Counted from the first letter of the stretch, positions 47,280 to 57,370 are shown. The stretch is DNA of 64,000 bases from Terrimicrobium sacchariphilum (GCF_001613545.1 NZ_BDCO01000002.1:496001-560000), one strand, 5' to 3'. Notes: generated by a model not told the origin, from the sequence alone. Program-made: numbers and translations.

Positions 47280-48482
47280 ATGAGCAAAGTGACTTTTGAC
47301 TCCATCCCCGACGCCATCGCCGAAATCCAGAAGGGCGGAATGGTCATCGTGACCGACGATGCCGATCGGGAAAACGAGGGCGACCTCGTCATCGCCGCGT
47401 CGCATGCGACGCCGGAAGCGATCAATTTCATGGTGCGCTTCGCCCGGGGGCTGGTCTGCGCCCCGATCACCGAGGAGCGGGCCAAGAAGCTCGGCCTCCA
47501 GCGCATGGTCGCTCACAATCGCGAGCTGTATAAGACGGATTTCACCGTCTCGGTCGATGCCGCCAAGGGCGTGACGACCGGCATCAGTGCCCAGGATCGC
47601 GCCCGCACCGCCCGCCTGCTGGCGAGTGACGAAAGCGTGCCTAATGATCTGGTGCAGCCCGGCCATATCTTCCCGCTGCAAGCTCGCCCGGGTGGGGTGC
47701 TTCAACGTGCCGGCCACACGGAGGCGGCGGTCGACCTCGCCCGCCTGGCGGGACTCGATCCCTCTGGGGTCATTTGCGAGATCATGAACGAAGACGGCAG
47801 CATGGCGCGGTTGCCGGACCTGCTGAAGTTCAAGGAAGAGCACAAACTGCTGATCTGCTCCATCGAGGATCTGATCGCCTACCGCCGCAAGCAGGAGAAG
47901 CTGGTCGAGCGGGAGCAGACGATTTTCATGCCGACGGACTTCGGCGATTTTGATCTCTATCTCTATCGGTCCAAGGTGGACAACGGTCATCACCTCGCCC
48001 TGGTCAAGGGGCAGATTGCCGCCGACGAGCCGACGCTCGTGCGGGTGCACAGTGAGTGCCTGACGGGGGATGTTTTTGGCTCCCGGCGGTGCGACTGCGG
48101 GACGCAACTGCATACGGCCTTGCAGCAGATCGAGGACGCGGGGTCCGGCGTGCTCGTTTACATGCGCCAGGAAGGCCGTGGCATTGGCCTCGGGCCGAAG
48201 ATCCACGCCTACAAGCTCCAGGAGCAGGGACTCGACACGGTCGAGGCCAATGAGAAGCTCGGCTTCCCGGCCGATTTACGCGATTACGGCCTCGGCGCCC
48301 AGATCCTCGTCGACCTCGGGGTGAAAAAAATCCGCCTCCTCACCAACAACCCCCGCAAGGTCGTGGGGTTGGATGGGTACGGCCTCGAGATCGTCCAGCA
48401 GGTGCCGATTCGATCCGTGGCCAACCCGCACAATGAAAAGTACCTGGCGACGAAGAAGATCAAGCTGGGCCATCTCCTGTAA
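47280..48482 (+). CDS. ribBA: Bifunctional DHBP synthase / GTP cyclohydrolase II
   Basis: Makes two riboflavin precursors: 3,4-dihydroxy-2-butanone 4-phosphate (N-terminal half) and the pyrimidine from GTP (C-terminal half). The N-terminal half has [17 protein letters not shown], the DHBP active-site loop, and [21 protein letters not shown]. The GTP cyclohydrolase half, from about residue 210, has [20 protein letters not shown] with the zinc-binding cysteines and [11 protein letters not shown]. The 400-residue length is full. No FMN riboswitch is seen upstream. It leads the ribBA-ribH-nusB-ftsY group. Confidence 0.96.
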   Translation: MSKVTFDSIPDAIAEIQKGGMVIVTDDADRENEGDLVIAASHATPEAINFMVRFARGLVCAPITEERAKKLGLQRMVAHNRELYKTDFTVSVDAAKGVTTGISAQDRARTARLLASDESVPNDLVQPGHIFPLQARPGGVLQRAGHTEAAVDLARLAGLDPSGVICEIMNEDGSMARLPDLLKFKEEHKLLICSIEDLIAYRRKQEKLVEREQTIFMPTDFGDFDLYLYRSKVDNGHHLALVKGQIAADEPTLVRVHSECLTGDVFGSRRCDCGTQLHTALQQIEDAGSGVLVYMRQEGRGIGLGPKIHAYKLQEQGLDTVEANEKLGFPADLRDYGLGAQILVDLGVKKIRLLTNNPRKVVGLDGYGLEIVQQVPIRSVANPHNEKYLATKKIKLGHLL

Positions 48483-48536
48483 CCGGAGATAATCCGCTTG
48501 AGGCCGCCGCACATTTCACAAACCATTTAGCTACAC

Positions 48537-49019
48537 ATGTCATCCGCCCAACCGATTCGCCCCCGCATGGTGGGAAAAGCCACGTTTTCCTTTGCCCTGG
48601 TCGCCAGCCAGTACAACCAGGAGTACGTGCAGGGGCTGGTGACCCACGCGCATCAGGAGCTCAACGAGCTCGAGCCCGGCTGCACCGCCACACTGGTGTG
48701 GGCGCCAGGGGCCTTTGAGATTCCCCTGCTGGCAAAGCTGGTGGCGGAAAAGAAGAAGTACAACGCCATCCTCGCCCTGGGGGTGGTGCTTCAGGGCGCC
48801 ACGGCTCATGCCGACCTGATCGGTCGAGCGGTGACGGACTCCCTCCAGAGAATTTCCCTCGAATATTCGGTGCCCGTGATCAACGAGGTGCTCCTCCTCC
48901 AGAACGAAGACCAGGCGCGCCAGCGTTGCCTGGAACTCGAACTCAATCGCGGCATCGAAGCCGCGCGCGCCGCCGTCTCCTCGGCCCGCACGGTTCGCGA
49001 AATCGTCTCCAAACTTTAA
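48537..49019 (+). CDS. ribH: 6,7-dimethyl-8-ribityllumazine synthase
   Basis: Condenses the butanone phosphate with the pyrimidine to form lumazine, the last-but-one step to riboflavin. The 160-residue protein has LVASQYNQEYVQGL, WAPGAFEIPLLAKLV and LGVVLQGATAHADLI, which carries the catalytic His of the G-x-T-x-H-x-D motif (here GATAHAD). It assembles as a capsid-like or pentameric complex. It starts 54 bp after ribBA and 12 bp before nusB. Confidence 0.95.
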   Translation: MSSAQPIRPRMVGKATFSFALVASQYNQEYVQGLVTHAHQELNELEPGCTATLVWAPGAFEIPLLAKLVAEKKKYNAILALGVVLQGATAHADLIGRAVTDSLQRISLEYSVPVINEVLLLQNEDQARQRCLELELNRGIEAARAAVSSARTVREIVSKL

Positions 49020-49031
49020 TTTTTCATTCCC

Positions 49032-49451
49032 ATGGGTGTCCGACGTGAAGGCCGCGAAGCGGCTGTGCAATATCTCTATCTCCGCGAAGTCAACGGGGAG
49101 TGCGACCTTGAGAGCTTTTACAAATTTCGCGGGCTGAGCCCGGCGGCGCGCCGATTCACCGGTGAGCTCGTGGCTGGCACGATGAAAGAGCAGGAGGGCA
49201 TCGACGAGACCATCCGCAAGAGCGCGCAGAACTACGAGCTCAACCGCATCTCCGCCGTCGATCGCAACATCCTCCGCGTGGCCATCTACGAGATGCTGCA
49301 CTGCCCGGATACGCCGCCCGTGGTCTCCATCAACGAAGGCATCGAGATCGCGAAAAAATACAGCACCGAGGAGTCGGGCCGCTTTGTGAATGGCGTGCTC
49401 GACCAGGTGCGCTCCAGCCTCGCTCGTCCCGCTCGTACAGCCGCGAACTGA
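49032..49451 (+). CDS. nusB: Transcription antitermination factor NusB
   Basis: A small all-helical RNA-binding protein (139 aa) that works with NusE/S10 in rRNA antitermination. Typical segments: RREGREAAVQYLYLREV at the start, and ILRVAIYEMLHCPDTPPVVSINEGIEIAKKYS near the end, including the conserved P-P-x-V-x-I-N-E. ribH-nusB linkage is common in bacteria. It overlaps the ftsY start by one base. Confidence 0.94.
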   Translation: MGVRREGREAAVQYLYLREVNGECDLESFYKFRGLSPAARRFTGELVAGTMKEQEGIDETIRKSAQNYELNRISAVDRNILRVAIYEMLHCPDTPPVVSINEGIEIAKKYSTEESGRFVNGVLDQVRSSLARPARTAAN

Positions 49452-50299
49452 TGCCGCTGAAGTTCCTTCAGAAGTTTGTCGCCCAGTATAGCGCCGGGCC
49501 GGCGGACTGGGATGCCCTGGAAGAAGCGCTCCTGCGCGCAGACCTCGGCGTATCCATGACGACGCACATCCTCGAGGCGGTGCGCAAGCGTGGTCTCGAC
49601 GTGAATGCCCAGACGGCAGCGGAGGTGTGCCGCGAGGAAATCCTCAAGGTGCTGCCTCCGGCCGGTCCTCCGCCGATGCCTCTCCCTGATCGCCCGAGCG
49701 TGGTGCTGGTGGTGGGGGTCAACGGCACGGGGAAAACCACGTCGTCGGCCAAGCTCGCGCGCTGGTTCACCTCTGGCGGTTTCGGTTGTCTCCTCGTCGC
49801 GGCGGATACCTTTCGAGCGGCGGCCATCGAGCAACTCGAGGCCTGGGGCAAGCGGCTCGACATCGAGGTGCTCAAGGGCCAGTACGGCGGCGACTCGGCC
49901 GCGCTCTGCTTCGACGCCTGGAATAGCGCCCATCGCCGCAAGATTCCCTATCTCATCTGCGATACCGCCGGTCGACTGCACACCAAGAGCAACCTCATGC
50001 AGGAGCTCTCCAAGGTGAAGCGCACCATCGGGAAACATGATCCCACCGCACCTCGCGAGTGCCTGCTCGTCGTCGATGCCACCACGGGATCAAACGCCAT
50101 CGTGCAGGCGAAGGAGTTTCATGAAGCCGTCGGCCTGACCGGCATCATCCTGACCAAGCTCGATGGTAGCGGAAAAGGTGGCGCGGCCGTCGCGATCCAG
50201 CACGAACTCGGCATCCCGACGCGATTTATTGGCACCGGGGAGAAGCCCGAGGATTTTGCGGCCTTTGACCGCGATACGTTCGTTAATACGATTCTTTAG
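49451..50299 (+). CDS. ftsY: Signal recognition particle receptor FtsY
   Basis: SRP receptor GTPase that targets ribosome-nascent chain complexes to the inner membrane. The 282-residue protein is the NG domain only, without the acidic A domain of E. coli FtsY. The N domain is [20 protein letters not shown]; the G domain has G1 [15 protein letters not shown], the [14 protein letters not shown] box, G3 [11 protein letters not shown], and G4 [10 protein letters not shown] followed by [11 protein letters not shown]. The overlap with nusB suggests cotranslation. Confidence 0.95.
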   Translation: MPLKFLQKFVAQYSAGPADWDALEEALLRADLGVSMTTHILEAVRKRGLDVNAQTAAEVCREEILKVLPPAGPPPMPLPDRPSVVLVVGVNGTGKTTSSAKLARWFTSGGFGCLLVAADTFRAAAIEQLEAWGKRLDIEVLKGQYGGDSAALCFDAWNSAHRRKIPYLICDTAGRLHTKSNLMQELSKVKRTIGKHDPTAPRECLLVVDATTGSNAIVQAKEFHEAVGLTGIILTKLDGSGKGGAAVAIQHELGIPTRFIGTGEKPEDFAAFDRDTFVNTIL

Positions 50300-50307
50300 G
50301 CCTGCCG

Positions 50308-50838
50308 TCAGTAGCCCCGGTAGTGGAGGCTGAGGAGGCGGTAGCTGTTCGCGTCGCGCTCGGCCGTGTAGTAGTAGAGCGAGAGCGAGGTGGCGTTTTG
50401 CGTCCACTGGTAGCCGATGAGGGTCTGGAGCACGTCGGACTCGCGGGTCTTCTGGCGGGCGATGACGCGGCCGATGCCGTACTTGCCCTCGATGTTGCGA
50501 CGGGTCTGGTCGAAGAAGTTGCCGTATTGTGTCGAATCCCAGTTTGGGTCGCCATAGTGGAGCTCGATCTCGTTGAGCGAGTCGTTGTCGAAATAAAACA
50601 GCGCGCGCTGGAGGAGCTTTTGCGGGATGCCCTCGACGACGAGGCAGAGACGGTTCTGCACCTGCTTGCGCTCGACCACCGAGGCCTGGACGCGCTTCAT
50701 GCTGTCCTCCAGACGCTGGGAGGATTCGCCCCAGGTGAAGTTGAATGGCACCTTGATCTCCTCGACGGCGTGCGCCGATCCGCAGGCCAGAAAGGCGGCG
50801 GCGAGGCACAGGAAAAGGAATCGACGGAGGCTGGTCAT
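50308..50838 (-). CDS. Hypothetical secreted protein
   Basis: A 176-residue exported protein with a signal peptide (MTSLRRFLFLCLAAAFLACG, cleavage after SAHA). The mature part contains VPFNFTWGESSQRLEDSMKR, VVEGIPQKLLQRALFYFDND and a final aromatic-rich region TSLSLYYYTAERDANSYRLLSL, probably a beta-rich fold. I do not recognise the family. The ATG at 50838 is the only one that opens a signal peptide. It ends 9 bp from the convergent ftsY stop. Confidence 0.7.
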   Translation of the reverse strand: MTSLRRFLFLCLAAAFLACGSAHAVEEIKVPFNFTWGESSQRLEDSMKRVQASVVERKQVQNRLCLVVEGIPQKLLQRALFYFDNDSLNEIELHYGDPNWDSTQYGNFFDQTRRNIEGKYGIGRVIARQKTRESDVLQTLIGYQWTQNATSLSLYYYTAERDANSYRLLSLHYRGY

Positions 50839-50869
50839 GGTGTTAAGCGGCGCAAATCTGCATCTTCTT

Positions 50870-52399
50870 TCAGGGAAGATCAATTTCCCCGGCATCAAAA
50901 GGCTCAATTTGATCCGATCCGCTGACGAGAAACTCGGCGACCACCGAGCCATCCCCGGCGAAAAGCTGGACTTGGCTGGAGTCTGCGACCTTTCGCGCGA
51001 CGAGGCGTGGGTTGGGGGCGGAGAAATCGCCCACCCGGAGGGTGCGCAGGTTGTTGATCTCGAGCCAGACGGCGCCGTTGTAGCTGGAGGCTTTCACGTT
51101 GACCCGGCGACCCACGGGGGAAAGGCCCGCGGGTGAGACGCGCATCTCCACGGTATCCTGCTGCGGGGTGCTCCCGGCGTCGGGAACGAGGCGGCCATCG
51201 ACGATGCCAAACCTCGCGCAGGGCGTGATGGATTTCTCGAGGAGGATTTTCCACGCGACTTCGCTGTTTTCCGTTTTCTTCTCCTGTCGGAGTACGCGGA
51301 ACCGGGTGACGCCGGTGTCGTCGGCCTCGAGGATGGTGATCTCGTCGTTCTCGTCGGAGGCGTGGATACGCCGTACGGAGAAGCCATCGTAGTATTTTCT
51401 GAGGAACGTCCCGTCGGGGGCGAACTGACCGGCAGCCTCCCGGCCGGAGTCAATCTCCTGCCCGGTCAGCCAGATGGTGCTGTCCTTGCCGAACGACACG
51501 CTGGTGACGCGGAAGGGGACGTCGAGCTTCTGCCAGCGGTCGTTCTCCAGTTTCCACACGCCGAGCTGCTTCGACGTGCCGCCGAGGAGCTGGTGCTTCG
51601 GGCCGGAGGCGAGGGATTGGAACTCCTCGGGGGCCTCGCTGGTGGCGACGGGCTCGAGGGTGGGCAGGGAACGGCGAACGAGGGATTTGCCCTCGATGGA
51701 GAGCAGGGCGGTATCCTCGATGGCGAGGGCGGCTGGGGCGGCGGTAATGGTCTTTGACTCGCCTGGGAGCGGAAATGCGCTCAAGGCTCCCTCGCGGGCA
51801 ACGACGACGGTCGAGGCGCTGGCCGCGATGCGAGAGGGGGCAAAGATGCCCGACGGGCGCAGGATGCGCTCGGGCTGGAAGATGCTCTCCGGTCCCTCGG
51901 CCGAGGGATCGAGGAGGGTTTTCCACAGGAGGTCGCCCTCGCGGGCGTACCGGGCGGCGAAGGGCTGGCCGTCGGCCAGGTTGCCGAGGAGGGCGAAGGT
52001 ATCGGGAGTGACAGCAAAGTCGCTGATGCGGGCGATGCGCGGCGAGGCATCCTCTGTCACCCAGTCATTGAAATGGTAGGCGATGCCCTCCGATTTCACC
52101 TTTTCGGTGATGACGTAGCCCCGGATGAAGTATTTCCCGGCAGGCTGGGGCTTTCCGGCGTCGTCCCGGCCGTCCCAGGAGGTGATGAGGCCGTTGAGGC
52201 CGATGGTGAAGTCCTGCTCCTTTGCCTCGGAGGCGAGCTGGCGGACGAGATTCCCCTTTGCGTCAAAGACGCCAAGGCTGATCAACCCCTCATGCTCGGG
52301 CAGGGCGAAGGTGAATTTCTGATCGTCGGCTTGCGCGGCGGCGAGGCCGAGGGCGACGAGGGCCGGGAGAAGGAGATGCTTCAAGCGTAGTAGCGCCAA
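50870..52399 (-). CDS. Secreted propeller-like protein with FlgD-type Ig domain
   Basis: A 509-residue protein with a signal peptide (LLLPALVALGLAAAQA). Residues about 25-100 (VFDAKGNLVRQLASEA..., NGLITSWDGRDDAGKPQPAGKYFIRGY) resemble an FlgD-like Ig domain. The following 350 residues are beta-rich with repeated blades (VTSVSFGKDSTIWLTGQE) and look like a propeller. The overall role is unknown. It begins 19 bp inside the end of the GH57 gene (overlapping coding), so it is part of the same transcript. Confidence 0.72.
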   Translation of the reverse strand: MALLRLKHLLLPALVALGLAAAQADDQKFTFALPEHEGLISLGVFDAKGNLVRQLASEAKEQDFTIGLNGLITSWDGRDDAGKPQPAGKYFIRGYVITEKVKSEGIAYHFNDWVTEDASPRIARISDFAVTPDTFALLGNLADGQPFAARYAREGDLLWKTLLDPSAEGPESIFQPERILRPSGIFAPSRIAASASTVVVAREGALSAFPLPGESKTITAAPAALAIEDTALLSIEGKSLVRRSLPTLEPVATSEAPEEFQSLASGPKHQLLGGTSKQLGVWKLENDRWQKLDVPFRVTSVSFGKDSTIWLTGQEIDSGREAAGQFAPDGTFLRKYYDGFSVRRIHASDENDEITILEADDTGVTRFRVLRQEKKTENSEVAWKILLEKSITPCARFGIVDGRLVPDAGSTPQQDTVEMRVSPAGLSPVGRRVNVKASSYNGAVWLEINNLRTLRVGDFSAPNPRLVARKVADSSQVQLFAGDGSVVAEFLVSGSDQIEPFDAGEIDLP

Positions 52400-53961
52400 T
52401 TGATATTGGGGAAAATATTATCCCGGGATTCGCAGGCCGCCAGCAGGGATTGATCAGGAGTTTTTTGGCCGAGGGCCTCGTAAAGCCGGATGAATCGCAT
52501 GATGTGATCCTTGGTTCGTTTCTCGGCGTACTCCCGGGCGGTTCCGGTTTTCATCAGAAACGCCCAATCGCTGGATTGCGCGAGGAGGAGTTCCCGAGCC
52601 ATCTGGGCGAGGATGCGCTCGCGCACTGCGGACTTGGTCCTGGCGTACTTGCGGGCGCTCTCCGTCATGCGACGGGCGGCGGCGTGGAGGTGCGGGTAGA
52701 TCCAGGAGTTTACCTGATCGAGCCAGACCTCCCAGTACCCCTTGTTGCCCCAGCTGGAGGGCGAAGGGGCGACGATCTGGAGAGTCGGGTGATTGGCGAG
52801 ATACAGGCTCGGCGTGGTGAGGGTAAAAGCCTGCTGGTCGTAAACCGCCTTGCGCAGGACGAGGTCGAGGAACTCCGGCCCCTCGTACCACCAGTGGCCG
52901 AAGAGCTCGGCGTCGAAGGGGCTCAGGATGATGGGATCGACCGGGAGGACGGACCGGAGCTGGTTCATCTGGTCGACCCGGCTCTGGACGAAGTGCCCGG
53001 CATGGGAATCCGCCGCGCCCATGGCCCAGTCGCGCCGGTAGAGGTCCTTGTGTTCGCTGCCGGTGATGCGGTGGTACTTGATGCCGGTGAACCGCCGGTG
53101 GCCGACCTCGGGGTAGACCCGGTGCAGATACTCCTCGGAGAGTTCCTTGCCGATGTCGCGGTAAAAGTCCCGATAGGCAGGGTCGCCGGGGTAACCCTCC
53201 CGGGCGCTCCAGACCTGGCGGCTGGATTCCCGGTCGCGGGCAAACACGGCAGGTCCCGCCACGGTGTAGTAGGGCGAGAAAATGGCAAAGCGCGGGCGGG
53301 GTTCGCCATACATGAGGCCGTGGGCGTCGACGACGAACCACCGGATGTTGGCCTCCTTGAGGACGCGGTCGATGCCGGGGATATATCCGCACTCGGGCAG
53401 CCAGATGCCCACGGGGTCCACGCCGAAGCACTCCCGGTGGTAATCGCGCCCGATGAATATCTGCGCCCTCATGGCCTCCGGGTAGCTCTCCATGAGGGGG
53501 AGGAACCCATGGGTGGCCGCGCAGGTGATGATCTCGATCACCCCATCGCGTTGCAGCTCGGCAAAGGCGGCCACGATGTCGCGCCCGATGTCGTGCAGGT
53601 AAAAGCTCTGCACCTCGAGGAACCTCGCATGATAAAACCTCGCCAGCTCATTGAGCCGCCCCTCCGCCGAGGTGCGCTCGATCTCCATGCGCGACAGCTC
53701 CACGCCCCGGGCGATGTAGCGTTCCGTCCGGTCCTGGAGTAGTGGGTCCCGCAACATTGCGCACAATGTTGGCGTCATGGTCAGGGTGATCCGGAAAGGG
53801 ACCTTGTCGACCACGAGCTTCCTAAAAATCTTCAGGAGAGGGACATACGTCTCGACGACAGCCTCGAAAAGCCAGTCCTCTTCATGAAACTCCTCGTGTT
53901 CGGGATGTCTCACAAACGGCAGGTGCGCATGTAGGAGAAGCGCGAGGGATCCCGGATTCAT
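52381..53961 (-). CDS. GH57 glycoside hydrolase, 1,4-alpha-glucan branching enzyme-like
   Basis: A 526-residue cytoplasmic enzyme of GH57. Motifs in order: ALLLHAHLPFVRHPE with His11/13, VGIWLPECGYIPG with the nucleophile E190, and LSPFDAELFGHWWYEG with the acid/base D350; the same positions serve in the branching enzymes of Thermococcus and Thermus. The length matches this subgroup (about 520 aa) and a DUF1957 C-terminus (EVWLDQVNSWIYPHLHAAARRM) is present. It probably makes alpha-1,6 branches in glycogen. The start is ATG 53961; longer frames upstream have no family match. Confidence 0.9.
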   Translation of the reverse strand: MNPGSLALLLHAHLPFVRHPEHEEFHEEDWLFEAVVETYVPLLKIFRKLVVDKVPFRITLTMTPTLCAMLRDPLLQDRTERYIARGVELSRMEIERTSAEGRLNELARFYHARFLEVQSFYLHDIGRDIVAAFAELQRDGVIEIITCAATHGFLPLMESYPEAMRAQIFIGRDYHRECFGVDPVGIWLPECGYIPGIDRVLKEANIRWFVVDAHGLMYGEPRPRFAIFSPYYTVAGPAVFARDRESSRQVWSAREGYPGDPAYRDFYRDIGKELSEEYLHRVYPEVGHRRFTGIKYHRITGSEHKDLYRRDWAMGAADSHAGHFVQSRVDQMNQLRSVLPVDPIILSPFDAELFGHWWYEGPEFLDLVLRKAVYDQQAFTLTTPSLYLANHPTLQIVAPSPSSWGNKGYWEVWLDQVNSWIYPHLHAAARRMTESARKYARTKSAVRERILAQMARELLLAQSSDWAFLMKTGTAREYAEKRTKDHIMRFIRLYEALGQKTPDQSLLAACESRDNIFPNINWRYYA

Positions 53962-54053
53962 TCCAGCGCGGGAAGCTATCTGTGCGAGAAGCCGGGGACA
54001 AGAGTGATTTGCTGTTGCCGGGCGGCCTTCGTTGAGTTCAACTTTGCGCTGCC

Positions 54054-54695
54054 TTGAAAAATCTCCCACCCATCGCATGCATCGCGGCACTGGCCTGCGT
54101 CTTGGTCCTTGGCTCCGCGTTCGCCGAAGAGCCCTCGCCACAGCAACTTGTCGATACCGCCATCTCGGAGTTTCAGGCAGGGAAATACGACCAGGCGCTC
54201 GAAAAGCTCAAGCAGGTCGAGAAGACCCAGCCCGACTCGGCCTTCCTCCAGAATCTGCTCGGAGCGGTCTATACCAAGAAGAAGGACTACGCGAATGCGA
54301 AGGCGGCCTTCGACAAGGCGCTGGACATCGACTACACGTTCTTCCCCGCTCAGTTCAACGTGGGCGAGGTGCTTTTCCTGCAGAAGCAGTATCCGCAGGC
54401 GCTCGATCACTTTGAACGCATGCTGCGCGGCGCTCCGGACAACGAGTTGCTCCAGTTCAAGGTGGCGCTCTGCCTCCTGCAGACCGGCCAGAAGGCGGAG
54501 GCGGAAAAGCTGGCCAACCGCATGAAATACCCCGGACAGGAGCCGGCATGGTATTTCACCCAGGCGGCGATCGCCATCAACAACAAGAACTCCCGCAAAG
54601 CGTCGGAGAACCTCGCGGCAGCCAGGGAGCTCTTCCCCGACAAGACCAGTATTTACACCGAGACCTTCCAGGATCTCGGGTGGCAGACCAAATGA
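54054..54695 (+). CDS. Exported tetratricopeptide-repeat protein
   Basis: A 213-residue protein with a signal peptide (MKNLPPIACIAALACVLVLG, cleavage after AFA) followed by about four TPR units, for example AISEFQAGKYDQALEKLKQVE, NLLGAVYTKKKDYANAKAAF and QFNVGEVLFLQKQYPQALDHF. It is probably periplasmic and a scaffold for protein contacts. The start is a TTG at 54054, forced by the signal peptide; no ATG or GTG is suitable. Its TGA overlaps the ATG of hldD by 4 bp. Confidence 0.8.
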   Translation: MKNLPPIACIAALACVLVLGSAFAEEPSPQQLVDTAISEFQAGKYDQALEKLKQVEKTQPDSAFLQNLLGAVYTKKKDYANAKAAFDKALDIDYTFFPAQFNVGEVLFLQKQYPQALDHFERMLRGAPDNELLQFKVALCLLQTGQKAEAEKLANRMKYPGQEPAWYFTQAAIAINNKNSRKASENLAAARELFPDKTSIYTETFQDLGWQTK

Positions 54696-55747
54696 CCTCG
54701 ACCCTGAAGTCTCAGAAACAAAAGAAGAAGGAGCTTTCTCTCCTGCACCCCAAGGCGCGCGTGCTCGTGACCGGTGCCGGTGGGTTCATCGGCAGCGCGA
54801 TCGTTCATGCGCTCAATCAACGTGGCATCGAGCAGATCGTCGTGACGGATTTCCTCGGCGAAGACGAAAAATGGCGTAATCTCGCCCCGCTAGCCTTTGA
54901 GGACTATGTCCCGGCAGACCGCTTCCTCGAGGGCATTACGAAAGACCCCGATTCCTTCGGCAAATTCTCCGCCTGCTTCCACCTGGGCGCGTGCTCATCG
55001 ACGACGGTGACAGATTCCGCCTACGTGATGGACAACAACTTTGGCTACACCAAGGCGCTGTGCCGCTGGGCGCTGGCCTCGGGCACGCGGTTTGTCTACG
55101 CCTCGTCCGCCGCCACGTATGGCGACGGAGCCGCCGGGATGGATGATCGCACGGAGAATCTCCGGGCTTACCGCCCGCTCAATCTCTACGGCTACTCGAA
55201 GCATCTCTTTGACCTCTGGGCGCAGCGCGAGGAGCTCCTCTCGGAGATCGTCGGCATCAAGTACTTCAACGTCTTTGGTCCCAACGAATACCACAAGGGA
55301 GATATGCGCAGCCTCGTGTGCAAGGCCTACGAGCAGATCGTCGCGACGGGCAAGATCCGTCTCTTCAAGAGCTACAAGCCGGAGTTTGCCGATGGCTGCC
55401 AGATGCGTGATTTCGTTTACGTAAAGGATGCGGTGGCCATGACGCTGCACCTCGCGGAAAATGAGGAAGTCGGTGGGCTTTTCAACGTGGGAGCGGGAGT
55501 CGCCCGGACCTGGGTGGACCTCGCCAACTCGCTCTTTTCCGCGCTCGGCATCCCGCCGCAGATCGAGTTTATCGAGATGCCCGAGAGCATCCGTCACCAG
55601 TATCAATACTACACCTGCGCCGATATTTCGAAGGTGCGCGAGGCGGGGTTCTCCGCGCCGACGACGACACTGGAGGATGCGGTGCGGGATTACGCGGTGA
55701 ATTACCTGAAACCCGGCAAGCGTCTCGGCGACGAGGCGGCGGGCTGA
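54692..55747 (+). CDS. hldD: ADP-L-glycero-D-manno-heptose-6-epimerase
   Basis: Epimerises ADP-heptose in LPS inner-core synthesis, so the cell is expected to have heptose-containing LPS. The 351-residue extended SDR has VTGAGGFIGSAIVHALN, LGACSSTTVTDSAYVMDNN, FVYASSAATYGDG, YGYSKHLFDLW with the catalytic Tyr and Lys, and KYFNVFGPNEYHKGDMRSLV with substrate contacts. An extra 20-residue basic N-terminus (STLKSQKQKKKELSLLHPKA) is not typical. Located after the TPR gene with a 4-bp overlap. Confidence 0.93.
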   Translation: MTSTLKSQKQKKKELSLLHPKARVLVTGAGGFIGSAIVHALNQRGIEQIVVTDFLGEDEKWRNLAPLAFEDYVPADRFLEGITKDPDSFGKFSACFHLGACSSTTVTDSAYVMDNNFGYTKALCRWALASGTRFVYASSAATYGDGAAGMDDRTENLRAYRPLNLYGYSKHLFDLWAQREELLSEIVGIKYFNVFGPNEYHKGDMRSLVCKAYEQIVATGKIRLFKSYKPEFADGCQMRDFVYVKDAVAMTLHLAENEEVGGLFNVGAGVARTWVDLANSLFSALGIPPQIEFIEMPESIRHQYQYYTCADISKVREAGFSAPTTTLEDAVRDYAVNYLKPGKRLGDEAAG

Positions 55748-55810
55748 GGCGGGGCAGAGACGCGATCGTGATGATCCGGCGTAGAGCGAAACGGCGGTAG
55801 GAAGGAAAGC

Positions 55811-57349
55811 ATGTCTCCCGTCACTTCGCTGATCCTGGGGCTGGGGTTGTTTTTTCTCGGCCTGCGGCTGGTGGGGGACAATCTCCGGCTGCTGTGCAGC
55901 TCCAGCTTCCGGGATGTCATGAGGTCATCCGTCCACTCGCCCCTGGCACGGGTCGGGGTCGGGCTCTCGGCTGGTGCGCTCATGCAGAGCGCGACAGCGG
56001 TGACATTCATCCTGGTCAGCATGGTCGGGAGCGGGCTGATCCCGGCGAGCGCGGCCGGGCTGATCATTATCTGGTGCAATGTCGGCCTGACGGCTCTGGC
56101 CTTTGTCGCGACGCTGAATATCACGGCGGTCGTCGGATTCGTTGTCGGAGCCGCGGGCATCGCCATGGGCATGCTGCGGAAGAGGCTTCCCCAGACTGTG
56201 GCGGGGGCTTTGCTCGGGCTGGGTCTGATCCTGTACGGGCTGGAGCGAATGAGCGCGGGGGCTGCTCCGCTCAAGGAAGCGGAGGTCTTTCGAGGAGCCT
56301 TGGAACATGCGGTGTCCAATCCCGTCATGGCTTTTGTGGCGGGCATTATCGCCGCAGCCGTCCTGCAGTCAAACAGCGGCGCAGTGATGCTGGTCATCAC
56401 CTTTGCGGCCAGCGGGTTGATCGATCTGGAGCCCGCCATGCTGCTCATTTTCGGCACGAACCTCGGGGCCATTGGGCTGCGGCTCTTTTTGTCGGCAGGC
56501 TTGAACCGCCCCATGCTGCGCCTCGTGCGGCTGGAGGATTTATTTTGCGTGATTAGCGGGGTGCTGATGTTTGCACTTTTTCTGATCGAGCAGTGCGGGG
56601 TGCCTCTCGTGGGGGCTCTGGTGCGATCGCTCCATCGCTCGATCGATGTGCAGCTGGCGGTGGTCTTCCTGCTTTCCAACCTGATACCCGCCGCGGTGAT
56701 GACTCCCTTCATGGGCGTGTGGCGCCGGATGCTGGAGAAGATCTGGCCCGACAAATCGGCGGCCGATGATCCGTCGCGCCCGATGTACATCCTGCCCCAG
56801 GCGCTGAATGATCCGGCGACCGCGCTCGACCTGATGCGCAAGGAGCTCACCCGCCTGCTCAGCCATGTCCCGGTCAAGCCGATCACCGATGGCGATGGGG
56901 AAAACCCGGACCCTGCATTTCAGGCGCTTTCGCAGGCGATTGAAACCTTTGCCGTTCAGTTGAGCGCCCGGTCGGTGCTGAACGAGAAACAGGCGGGATT
57001 ACTGCACGGTCTGCGGGCCGAGTTGAGCCTTATCCGGCATACGGAGGAGGCGGTGCGCCATTTTTGCCGAGGTTTGAAGCCCGGAGCGGCGGGGAAGCTC
57101 GACGAGACGCTGGCCGAGTTGCTGAAGGATTCCGTGGAGGCATCCTCGGCGCACGATGCCGCGAAGCTGGAGCAGCTGGAGGAGCGCACGAAGTGGAAGG
57201 GCGAGTTTCTCAACCAGGTCTCCAACGGGCATGCCGAGGCGCTGGAGACGCTCGATGCGACGGCGGCGCATGAGGATTTCCGCATCGCGGTCTGGACGCT
57301 GCACCGGCTGGCGAAGCTTCTCGCCCGGCTGGATGCGAGCGGAGGCTAG
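55811..57349 (+). CDS. Na+/phosphate cotransporter family protein with PhoU-like C-terminus
   Basis: A 512-residue inner-membrane transporter of the NptA / PNaS family. Two inverted repeats each have the Q-S motif: GALMQSATAVTFILV and AAVLQSNSGAVMLVIT, both central to Na/Pi binding. About nine helices lie in residues 1-300. The final 170 residues are helical and resemble PhoU domains, with runs of Glu and Ala. It imports phosphate with sodium or acts in phosphate signalling. Its own terminator follows. Confidence 0.9.
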   Translation: MSPVTSLILGLGLFFLGLRLVGDNLRLLCSSSFRDVMRSSVHSPLARVGVGLSAGALMQSATAVTFILVSMVGSGLIPASAAGLIIIWCNVGLTALAFVATLNITAVVGFVVGAAGIAMGMLRKRLPQTVAGALLGLGLILYGLERMSAGAAPLKEAEVFRGALEHAVSNPVMAFVAGIIAAAVLQSNSGAVMLVITFAASGLIDLEPAMLLIFGTNLGAIGLRLFLSAGLNRPMLRLVRLEDLFCVISGVLMFALFLIEQCGVPLVGALVRSLHRSIDVQLAVVFLLSNLIPAAVMTPFMGVWRRMLEKIWPDKSAADDPSRPMYILPQALNDPATALDLMRKELTRLLSHVPVKPITDGDGENPDPAFQALSQAIETFAVQLSARSVLNEKQAGLLHGLRAELSLIRHTEEAVRHFCRGLKPGAAGKLDETLAELLKDSVEASSAHDAAKLEQLEERTKWKGEFLNQVSNGHAEALETLDATAAHEDFRIAVWTLHRLAKLLARLDASGG

Positions 57350-57370
57350 AGCCTCCTCCGATAAACAGAA

